A stretch of DNA of 64,000 bases from Sordariomycetes sp. S80-01Y. Taxonomy: Eukaryota > Ascomycota > Sordariomycetes. Both the position numbers and the translations under genes were made by a program. The first letter of the stretch is position 1, and each line of letters opens with the position of its first letter. The notes beneath the pieces were generated by a model. The model was not told the DNA's origin and ran no database searches. It was given only the letters and a program-made list of their open reading frames with translations. Positions 1 through 9,801 of this stretch are shown piece by piece. The stretch is taken from positions 558,001 through 622,000 of the forward strand of contig JAXQJY010000021.1 of assembly GCA_037042185.1 (NCBI GenBank). The letters are read 5' to 3'.

Positions 1-170
1 TCGCTCAGGCATCGTCGTAGCGCTTCGTTCGGACTGCTCAACGCGTCGACAGCGGAAGCGGGGGTGACGTACGCGAGGATGTCGTCCACGAGGCGCGGCT
101 GGCGTGTGGGGGATGCGTTGCCGCCGGAGGTGTGCCGCTTAGGGCGGAGGAGCTGAGGCGGTTCGTTCAT
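1..170 (-). CDS. N-terminal part of an unidentified protein, runs off the left edge
   Basis: A minus-strand reading frame opens with ATG at 170 and stays open to base 1, giving about 56 residues beginning MNEPPQLLRPKRHTSGG. An in-frame TAG lies a few codons upstream of this ATG, so it is the first possible start in the frame. The segment has a basic, proline-rich opening followed by a more regular stretch (LVDDILAYVTPASAVDAL) that looks like the start of an ordered helical region. I do not recognise the family and infer no function. The rest of the gene lies outside the window, so it could also be one exon of a longer spliced gene. Confidence 0.55.
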   Translation of the reverse strand, partial: MNEPPQLLRPKRHTSGGNASPTRQPRLVDDILAYVTPASAVDALSSPNEALRRCLS

Positions 171-1840
171 TGCGTGCTCCGGCTAAGGCGATGGAGCAGA
201 GGCGGTGGTGAGCGTTGGCGCGAGGAGCATGTCGGTAGGGGGCTTGAAATGAGGTGGTCCGCGGTTCGTGAGGTCGGATTAGGGGTCTAGGGTCGAAGTG
301 GTGAATAGTGGTGGGCAATGCGAGACAAGGCGGAGTATGACATCAGCTCCGACACAGGTTCCCGAATTCCAGTCTCGCCCAAGGCGGGGGTTCGAGCAAT
401 CGGTCGAGGATGAAGGCGATGAAGACGGCGACGCGTGATTTGGGTTTGCTAGTAGGCTCTCTTGGGGTGGCGAAACGCGGCAGCAGGCTTCAGCGATGAC
501 AAACAAGCGTGACAAACAACAGGGCAACAGAAAGAAAAGAAGAAAAGAAGCGAAGAAAGGGCGGCAAAAGAGTCAAGGGGAAAGAAAGAGTGTGGTCGCC
601 AACGAGCGTCGGCGATGCAAGAAACAGAGAGGAAGAAGAAAGGGTTGATGGGGTGCACAAGAGCCGCCTCAGGAAATGAGGATGGAAAGATGGCAGGCGG
701 AGGGTCTCGCTGGCGTTCTGGTGATATTGCCTGGGTGGAGGTGGATCTGCACCAAACAAATGACGAGAACCCCTGGCGCGACCCCCGTTTCCAGGTCATC
801 GTGCAGCTGCGCGACAGCTGTACTGGGGGGATCTACAACTCTCCATTCATAGTCACGTCGAATTAAGGGGAAATAATTCTTGGAGAGCATGAGGGGCTGT
901 CTCGGTGCAACCACTTTGTTTGCGTCGGCGGCAGATTGTCTCGAGACACGGTGTCGGGTCCCATCGTCGCTAGAGTCAAGTCAGGCTGCTTGGCCTGGCA
1001 ACGCCGGGTTGGCCCGTGATGCCCCTGAGACGGCTGCGAGATGCCATGCAAGTCACGGTGGCACGACGCTGCGCTAAGGTGAGTTTGGCGGACTCGCTGG
1101 ACGTTGTGCGGCGTCTACCAAGTACTGGCCCTCGTACCGAGCAGCTTTGATCCGGCAGAACTCAGCATTTGGACGTGGTGTAACCTAGACATCCGGAAGA
1201 CACTTACCAGGGCACCTACGCCTTCGCACCACTCACGCCGATCCCGGCCTCTGTCGGCTGTGGGTGCTAATGTTTGTCAATGTTAGGGTTAGTGTCAAGG
1301 GCATATCCCGCCTGCCACAGCAGGTGACCAGACTTGTACAAGAACGCCAGTATATTAGGGACTGGAGCAGCGCAGAGCCTCGTTCGTAAGAACTCCCGTG
1401 TAGTCTAACTTAGTTCCTGTCACGCATATGCAGTGACATCGAGTCACCACTCATTTGACGAGCAGCTTCCCGCGGCAACTTCCACCTATTACAGTAGTAC
1501 TGAGCAGTGTCGTCGAGGCAACTGGTCTCACCGTCCATGTAGAGATCTCAGGTCACCATTGCGAGAAGAGACAAGTGAGAACATGGCTCTGAAATGTTCA
1601 TTATACTCCTCTATGTACGTTGTTATACCCCATCCAGGACTTTGTCATGAGCATCGTAAACATGAATGAAGCAGATTAAACTTTTCCCCCTGTTGCCCCT
1701 TTCTGAACTCCATTGTACTCCGGGATGAAAGTCTTCAAAAGCAGGAAACCGCCCAATCAAATGAACACACGACGAGAGCCCGAACAATTAAAATGCAAAT
1801 ACTGAGAGCAGATCAACGCCTGTCCGCAACGTGACGAAGC
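171..1840. other. Intergenic region, divided between an upstream region and the 3' flank of the CTF1-type gene
   Basis: No reading frame here has protein-like composition or a recognisable domain; the frames present are short and overlap on both strands. The left part is upstream of the partial gene at 1-170 and contains purine-rich stretches near 500-640. The right part (about 1680-1840) is the more AT-rich 3' flank of the CTF1-type gene. I see no RNA gene or repeat. Confidence 0.6.
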
Positions 1841-4800
1841 TCAGAACCCAGCGGCGCTGGCAAAGAAATCCTCTCCCCCGGTCGGCTGCATTGCAGCATT
1901 CTGCTGCTGGCCGTCCTGGGGGAATTGCAACCACTGGTCAACATCAAAGTCGGTCCCGGCGACCGCGTTCCAGTCAAATTCATCATGACCTCCCATGAAG
2001 TCCAGATCCACGTCCATCGGCTCGGCCTCCCCACCGTTGCCCTCGCTGCCACTCGGCGTCATGCCGCTGCCAAAGTCGGTGTGCGGGGGCGAGTTGGCGC
2101 CCGTGACGCTCAGGTCAAGGTCAGCGGCGGATATGGTGTTGGGCGGGGCCATCGACGGTGGCTGCATGGGCGGCTTTTCGTTGAACAGAGACTCCGAGGC
2201 CGTCATGTAAGGGACGTTCTCTGGGGGTGGGGTCTGAGCGGAGAACTCGACGGGGACTCGCTTCATCATGGCCAGTGTGGACGGTGTGACGGATGAGTGG
2301 ACGTCGATGGCTGCTTTGCGGAGAGCCGCGTCGAGGAAGCCGGTCGCGTAGTCCGCGGCGGCGTAGACCTCCCTCAGCTTCTCCATCACGCGCATGCACT
2401 GTCTGAAGCCACGTGTGGCGCGATCCCGAGCCTCGTTCGCCGGGTTCTTCATCTCCAGCAGGTGAATGATCATGGCAGGTAGGATAACCGTGACGCCCGT
2501 GGTGGGCAAGTACTTTTCGAGGCGAAGTTGGTGCAGCTCAGAGGCCATGCGGGTGATGTGCATGGCGGCGTCTCTCACGCGCAGGCGAGACATCTCCTGG
2601 ACTTGTCGCGAGGTCGTGGGCGTGTGCGTGGGCGATGAAGGAAGGAACTGGGGACGGTGCAGGGCGGAGATGGTGGTGTAGTAGACCATGTGCAGCAGCG
2701 TCCTCTGCACTGCCATGGTTGACTGTCCGTTCTCGATATCCTTAGCTGTCAGAGTGCGATACTGGCAGCACTGCGGCAGACTCTCCGCCCAAGCCATGAG
2801 CTCCATGTCAACGACGTTGACGCTCTCAACGTTGTCGAGCTGCTTGTTCGGGAACAGCATCATGGTGCTGTTAGTCGTGTTGTCAGGCTTCGTCTTGTCG
2901 CGGATGAGAACCGAGTACTGCGCTTTGAGCATGTGACTTATGCACACGCATAGCTGCGCCTTGGAGATACACATGGTCGCCAGCTCCTTTTGCATTTCGA
3001 CATTCCTCATGAGAGTGCAGCTCGCCGGAATGACAGTGATGTTTTCCGCCAGAGGCTGAATCTCGAAATCCGACTCCTCGAGCATGGGCACGTCAAAGTC
3101 CTCGTCCTTGATGCGCGTGGGGCGGCGCATGCCGAGGGCGATGAGGCGATCGCGCATGAAGCACGACCACCAGATGCGCTTCCAGAGCTTCTGTTTCGAA
3201 AGAGACATGGTCGTGCTGCCGGGGTTCCGGTGCAGGCCGATGGTGTGGGCGAGGGAGATGGCGACGCCCATCCAGTGCCAGGTGTCCTTTTGGTCGTCGG
3301 GCGTTTCGTACCAGTAGGTCATGAGGAGGAGAGCTTGGACGAGGACGAGGCGGTCCATTTCGTAGTCGAAGTCGTAGAGAAGCTGTCTAGTGTTAGAGCG
3401 TCGGGACTGACCCCGGTGTAAGAAGGGCAACTTACCCTTGTTTTTTGGAAGAAGGACTTTCGCGCAGCTTTCCGCGTCGCGTAGCCTGCCTCCCGCAGGT
3501 GCTTCATGTCCACAAACGCGCTTGCAGAGAACATGACTGCCTGGTACAAGAAGAGACTCGTCTGGCCGTTCAAGCCATCCCGCCTCGTGACGATATTCAA
3601 AAACTCATGAAGATCCATCAACGGCATGTACGGGTGGACGTACTCCACATAGGCCTGCAACAAAGCATTTTGAAGTCCAATGGCGGGCAGCGTCAAAGCG
3701 CCCTTGACGTGGAGGTAGCTCACATCCTCACCGGCGATTTTCGAAGGCAGAGGACGGACGAAGGGGGGAAGCTGGGCCGCGGCGTCGGGCTCCTCGAGAG
3801 AGGAGAGGAACTGTGCGGTGCGCGAGTTTTGCGAGCTGGGGTTGAAGAGGGAGGCTTGGGCTGTGAGGGGTGTCTGCGACTGCTGGCCCTGGGAGAGGGG
3901 CGAGATGCCGTTGGCGGATGAGGGCCAGGTAGGCTGTTGGGAGACGGACCCAGAGCGGGAGTTTGAGCTGGAGGTGCGGTCTGGGGCGATGGTGCGGTAT
4001 CCGGAGCGCTGATCTGATCATGTGGTCAGCGAATTCGATCCATCAATATTGCCAGCACCACCATTGTGGGTGTGTTGAGAAGGGCATATTCATGTGAAAG
4101 TCGCGGTGCGTCACGGGGGGGTTTGACATGTGAAAGTCCATGGTGGATGAGATGACGGCGTCCACCCTGGAGAAAAAAGGGGGTGAGTGGGTCCCGTGCA
4201 ACACCGCAGACTCGCACGCGCACACGCAAAAACCCAAATGCGGAGAATCGGAGAACTTCTCCAACGCCCCTCGAGGGCGAGACCGTCTTCCGTTGGGTGC
4301 AAGTGAAAATTGAAAAGGAGGACAACGTGAGCACTTACAGAGAAGATGCGGCACATGATTTCCGTCACCGCTGCTGCCTCCCATCATGCCCGAGTCGACG
4401 TCGCTCGACGAAATGGCGGACCCCGAGCTCGGCCTCCTCAGGTCGGCGGCGCTGTGGATGGGCACGGGCGCGGGCATAGGCGTCTGCGCCTTGGATCGGA
4501 TGGCCTGCTGCGTCTCGGTGGCGGGCGCTGATTGTGCCAAGTTGTGCGTGTGCAGGTGCTTCCTGAAGTGACGATGCGTTAGTTTCTGCTGTCCACCTCA
4601 AGCCAAAGGATCATGCCGGTCCGCCCGTCGCTCGTTATGCTTTCTCCCGAAAGAGCAGCTGTGCGTCGCGAGGATGCAACGCGATGCACGAGCACCCAGG
4701 GGCCCAAGAGCTTCTAGAAGAAAAAAAAAACTCACTTTCTCCGTCGGCTTTCCTGAACGACGCACTGTAATTCACCGAATTAGCGTCTTGCCTCTCGAAT

Positions 4801-5108
4801 AATCTCCCAAGCTTCAATGGCCATTTCGGGCCACTGGCACATCCCGTAGGAGGGGGCATAAGCTGTCCACTTACCTCGACATTGTCAAACCGGCAGTTGG
4901 TGCACGGAAACTCCTCGACGACGTTGCAGCGCACCTTTCGCGCCCTGCAGCTGGCGCAGGCCCTCGCGGCGCGTCTTTTTGTGACCTTGGCGGCGCCTCC
5001 GTCGGCGGTTGCGTTGGAGTCGCTGCGCTTCTTTTTGGCGTCGCACTTCTTGTTGCTCTCTGGCGGAGGCGAGCCCGCGGCCGAGGTATCTGAGGCGTCG
5101 GACGTCAT
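1841..5108 (-). CDS. CTF1: Cutinase transcription factor 1 (CTF1/FarA-type) Zn(II)2Cys6 regulator
   Basis: Five exons: 5108-4875, 4764-4736, 4562-4339, 4013-3436 and 3382-1841, giving 868 residues. The binuclear zinc cluster is at residues 51-79 (C-x2-C-x6-C-x7-C-x2-C-x6-C; KRRAARACASC then RARKVRC); its sixth cysteine and the following VVQESRRRK are in the 29-base second exon. The fungal-specific transcription-factor domain follows, with near-invariant CTF1 blocks such as LLMTYWYETPDDQKDTWHW and RPTRIKDEDFDVPML. The C-terminus is acidic and Gln-rich, probably activating. Family members activate cutinase and fatty-acid utilisation genes in Fusarium (CTF1) and Aspergillus (FarA/FarB). Junctions were fixed by phase: intron 3 (4338-4014) joins HVPHLL to YQRSGYRT and has a CTGAC branch site. 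The exact target set here is inferred from the family. Confidence 0.92.
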
Positions 5109-5180
5109 TGTGATGTGTGAATTGCGGATGCGGAGCTCGATTGGTTGTTTCTCTTAAATCCGGATGAGACTAGATTTGGC

Positions 5181-5210
5181 TGAGGTTGAGGTTGAGATTG
5201 AGATTGAGAT
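5181..5210. repeat. TTGAGG/TTGAGA simple repeat
   Basis: About five hexamer units of the form TGAGGT or TGAGAT run in tandem just upstream of the CTF1-type start codon, within its probable 5' leader or core promoter. Confidence 0.7.
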
Positions 5211-6237
5211 TTCGACGATGAGCCTTGTCGTTGGCGTGTACCGGCGGTTCAAATGTCGTGCAGCGTCCCTCGTGTAGCCGTGGCCGGATGTCCAAGTCCG
5301 AGCAGTGTGGGAATGTAACGTCTGTAGGAAAAAATGCGCAGAAGCGGTAGAGTGGAGAGGTGTCGTTAGACTGGTAGTTGGTTACAGTTACAAACGCGTT
5401 AACATTCAGACAATCAGCTTCAGTCAAGAAGTAACTGTCTTTGTCCGGACCGGTCGTCGACCGAGGTGAGGCTCAAGGGAAGGGGGAAACTTCAGGATGG
5501 AGGGGCAAAGGGGAGGGAGAAGAGGGAGGGCCACGAAATCCGGGGGTGGGGGCCTTTCTTCTTTATACAATCCAGGAATTGTCCATGAGGACCCGCGAGG
5601 GAGACGAATCGAAGGCAGCGAGGACGAGAGAATGGGACCCATGTTGCGGGTGGGTTTCGAGGCAGAGGGAAATGTGGTTCACAGCCCAAACGGTACATGT
5701 ACTCGTCTGGCAGGGAACATGTATCGACGAGGCCTCAGATCGTGGCCGTGAGACCAGGGAGGGCGCTAGGCATGCAGACCCCAACGCTACAAATTTAATG
5801 GTTTCTCGACTTTTCTTCAGCCAGCCAAGCCAAGCCAGCCTTGACGTCGATCCAAGCCACCTCTTCTCAGCGACGGTCACGAGGGGCCAGCGACGCCGTC
5901 CAGATCTTTTCTGCCATCACGAGACGTCGACGCTGCCTTGCTTATCGTCGCACGGGCTGGCACAGGGCTGATGAGCAAGGGCATAATGACGACGCAGGCG
6001 GACTGCTTCACATGCTGGGCCAAGAGCTCGAGCATTTCAAAACACCATCCACATCCATCACGATGCCCGCTGCCAGTCACCGGTGCTGTGGAGCGTCCAA
6101 TCACCGTGCGGCCTCGACCTCCAGACCCCATCACGAGTCAGGCGGGATCCAGATTCTTCTCCTTGACCAATATTGGCCTAATTGCCCTTAGCTGTCAAGG
6201 CGCAAGCCCAACTCAGACTGCTCGCTCGTTCGCTCGC

Positions 6238-6264
6238 TGCTGCTGGTGCTGGTGCTGGTGCTGG
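6238..6264. repeat. CTGGTG microsatellite
   Basis: A short tandem run of CTGCTGGTGCTGGTG type units in noncoding DNA upstream of the CTF1-type gene. Confidence 0.7.
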
Positions 6265-7142
6265 CATCGCGATTTGACCGTCCCCCTCCACGACCGACAT
6301 GCCCAATGCAGCAGCACGCTCGCGGTGCGACGCTGCGTCGAGATGGCCCCGTCCCATTCCTGGCAGTGGGAATCATAATTACAGGTCACACTCTGCCAGA
6401 AACTCGCAAGCCTCTTGAAGTGGATGCAAGTCCCCGGGCGGACGGAGGAGCGTCCTCGCGGCACACCCTGGGCCCGCCCCCCTTCTTAGTCACCTCGGCC
6501 AATGAGGGCTCGCTAAAATGCAAACCGGCGATGTGAGTCGGCAACTTTCGGGCTGGCGGAGGCAGAATTACGGGGGGCGGATACAGAGAACCGACGGAAG
6601 AGCCCTTTGGACTCAACTCTGCCAGTTGCGTGGGCTGCAACTCCCGTGGGAAAGAAATGACGATCAGCCAATTACGAGGAGAGTGTTTGAAAGATACGGT
6701 GAGGGAGGGGCCGCCATGTCACGAAGTGACGGTTCGCCTCCGATCCCGTAGCCGCTCGCCCAAGCCATCGGATCCGCGTCGTGATGACTCTCGCAACAAC
6801 TCCAGCACCGACATCGCGACCGCACCGCTCCCGATGGGCAAAAAGAACAAGCCTCAAGGCTTTCCACCTCGTCTCACCACATGGCCCCTTCTCAGAAGCC
6901 ACAGCAGTGTCGTCCACCGCTCCCATCGGCGTCTACTTCAGTCTCCGGTCCCTCCGCCCGCCTTCGGTCAGCCGTCCGACACCTCCCAGCGGCCACACCC
7001 TCCGAGCGCTGCGGACACGCGCTGCAGGGTACGTAGGCTTGGTAGGGTATCTCCTTCGGCGACCGAGCGGCGATGCTCGGATTTGGAGCCCATCGCCCAC
7101 CACAGCTCACCTCCACGCCCGATCACCCCGGCATGCGACCCG

Positions 7143-7168
7143 CATGTACCTCCGGACTGAGGTACATG
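7143..7168. repeat. Perfect 10-base inverted repeat with 6-base spacer
   Basis: The arms are CATGTACCTC and GAGGTACATG, perfectly complementary, separated by CGGACT. It could be a dimeric protein-binding site or a hairpin in a transcript; the sequence alone does not say which. Confidence 0.75.
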
Positions 7169-9801
7169 TCCCCGGCTGCGGAGGAGAGTAACCCCGGCTC
7201 ATTTCATGGCACTTCTTGGGGAGACGCCTGGGTGAGCCTCTCGGGAGTCGTGGGGCTCGCTCGTGCATGGAGATGAGCGGATACATCAGCGAAGGTGCCA
7301 GCGGGACCAAATCTGCGGTGACGAGTATATCACCTTGCGACGCCCTCGTCCTTCGTGTCAGATGTTGGAGCTTCGAAAGGCCACGCGGTGACAGCTGCCG
7401 AGGCGCGTGCCCACCGAGTTCCACCTGGATCCTCACCGAGACGTCCGTTGGTTGCCTCATCGGGACATGCCTCGGCACGCGATGATGTTGCTCCTCCTGT
7501 GCTCTGCTCCTCCCCTTCGCCTGCATTTGCATTTGCATCATTTCGACCTGTTCTCGCCGGTATAGCCTATATCCTCAAACGTGAGGCAAAAACTCCCCTA
7601 ACGGCGCGGCTGCTCGCCCCTGGCCCTTCCCCTCACGGACGACTTACCCCAAGCCCAACCTTAAAAAAAAGCAGATCAGCTGGCGGTGGATGCCAGGTGT
7701 CGTCACCATTGCTGCACGTGGCGCTGCCGAGGTTTGCTTGCGAGGTGTCAATCTCGCAAACACGTCTCTTTTGGAAAGACGCGATGCGCTGCGGCGTGCG
7801 TCAAGCAGCGTTAGCCTCGCGATCTGGCATTGAGCCTCCCATCTGGATTTTTGAGGCCCATCGGGACATGCCGAGTCTGCTGCGCTACAGCATCCCACGT
7901 CGTTTCGACTAGTCCTGGCGGGTGTGCGTGAAGCTTCTGGAGCTCTTTGCCTACTTCGTACTACGGGGGCCACATCGAGGGTTTGGGACCGACGCTTGTG
8001 ATCGCTAGGCTCGCAAGGTGTCTTGTCGAGCACGGCAGCATCAGCACGGAGTGGGGAGCTCGATCCGGAGAGCTCGCAATCCCGCACTCATTTATCTCAG
8101 CCGTTGAGTAGGCCGCGGCCACCTCTGGGAAGTTCCGACCTGCAACCACGGCTCTCGCTTCTCTTTTTCGGTGCTGGTGCGACGCTCCAAGCAATAGACA
8201 AAGCCCTCATGCCCGTTTCAGGACCCTGTCCGACGGCCAATGGCTGGCCATGTTTTGGGCGCAAGGCTGTGAGGGGAAAGCCAGCCTTTCGAGCCGAGGT
8301 ACGTCTGCTTTAGGTAACTTGTTGACATCGCCTCTTTGAGATGGCGAGCCGCGAGCTGAGGCCTTCTGGTGTTTGCGTCTGAACTACGGCGCACGAGCCT
8401 GAACCTCGTAGATGTCTTTGCAGGACATTTCTTTGCTTAAGTCACGCAGCTGGCAAACAAAATGATGTGTTTCATCATCTTCCTACAATATCAACGGCTC
8501 GGGGCCACACGGTGTCAGCTTCCGGGCAGGACTTTGGTTTTTGTTTTGGAGCTCCAGGGCAAGGCCTCACCTTTTGTGCGAAGCTCCAAGGCTCTACTTC
8601 ACAAATGCATCTTCCAGGAATCCATTAACTTCACAAGTGAACGTTGAGCCGTTGACAGGCGCTAGTGGCACTGCAACCCACGCCCGTCAAGCAGACCATC
8701 AAGGGGACACAAGATCATCACTGTTCGGAATAGCTCCATCCAGATTGATCTTGGGGCCCCCTTTAGGTCCTGCCACCGCAACAGGGACCATGGTGATCTC
8801 CCGTGTTGTGACGTGAGGGGAACCCAGGGCCGGAGACCGAGACGCGCGTGTCTCGCCCGAGTCGACGGCCTCGTCGCCGTAGCCTCAAACGCATGCAAGA
8901 TATGACATGTCCGTATATCCCGAACCACGCTAGTGGGTACGGTCGAGTTGATTCCCACGAGCATCAGTTTAGAGGTCGTGACCAACCTGGAACCTTGAGA
9001 CTGAAGCGCCACGGGGCAAGTTCTGTCTTGGGAACTCGACGCACATGCTTCCCAAGAATCACCCCGAGACGGCTCAACTCATCCCCCCCCGTCCCTGTTC
9101 GAGCTCATTCGCATCTCCGACCTTGCCGACCGCATAGATGGAAACATGCATCCGCATCTCCTCCACCCCGGCCGACTAATTACCAGGTGATCGCCCCGGT
9201 CAGGGACCACGCCCCGTGTCCCTGGAGTCCGCGCGCGCGCGCGTGGGGTGTGGGGGCGGGAGGCAGAGCCTCAAGAGCCGAGGCACGTCTATTTCCAGCA
9301 CGTCGAGCACATTAGCACATATTCCGTGCCTTGATGCGGATTCCCTCATATAATGCGATTGGACGGCTGAAATGGGGTCCGCTGTGAGTTGCGGCATGTC
9401 ACCCTCCCAGCCCTACGAGTTTTCGTGCCGAGGCATGAGTCCTGCTTGCTGTCGAGCCAGAGTCTCCAAGTAGCGAGCGCTTCCCACTTTCTCGATGTTT
9501 GCTCCTCCGGAAAGATGAGGGTGGCCGTGGCGTGCATTCTTGGTGGTTGCCAGCCCAAGCAAGGTGGCCATTGGGGGGCCTTGTAGGAGCGCGGCCTTTC
9601 GCCTGGGAGGAGGGCACTGGCCAGCGTCAAGCGATGCTTTTATTATGCTGAGGCAGTCTTTAGAGACAGTTCACAGAGAAAGGTCGCTGGCCTGGCAGAA
9701 TCAAAGTGATAATAGGACAGAGAGCTCGAGCACATGGAAGTGTCTTCGTGGCATTAAAAAGGCTTACGTGGTATCAATCTACAACTCTCCTCGCCCAACA
9801 T

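Larger units (their letters stand above)
5109..9801. other. 4.7 kb region without a recognisable gene, upstream of the CTF1-type gene
   Basis: It lies between the CTF1-type start and the 3' end of malic enzyme. The frames present (up to about 185 residues) are Arg/Ser/Pro-rich, overlap frames on the other strand and resemble no family, so I did not call them. It holds a TTGAGG/TTGAGA simple repeat (about 5181-5210), a CTGGTG microsatellite (6238-6264), a perfect 10-base inverted repeat (7143-7168), a GC alternation (about 9230-9242) and seven CCTCGG/CCGAGG hexamers between 6493 and 9433. It is probably a long promoter and/or untranslated leader; a noncoding RNA is possible but nothing shows it. 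Confidence 0.55.

Noticed and set aside
4014-4338. Open stretch reading VDAVISSTMDFHMSNPP as an extra CTF1 exon
   Set aside because: It looks protein-like, but no pair of splice sites joins it to both neighbours in phase, while removing the whole 325 bases as one intron joins HVPHLL to YQRSGYRT in phase with a CTGAC branch site and matches the family.
7355-7912. 185-residue plus-strand frame
   Set aside because: Arg/Ser/Pro-biased composition, no family resemblance and overlapping frames on the opposite strand; consistent with chance in GC-rich DNA.
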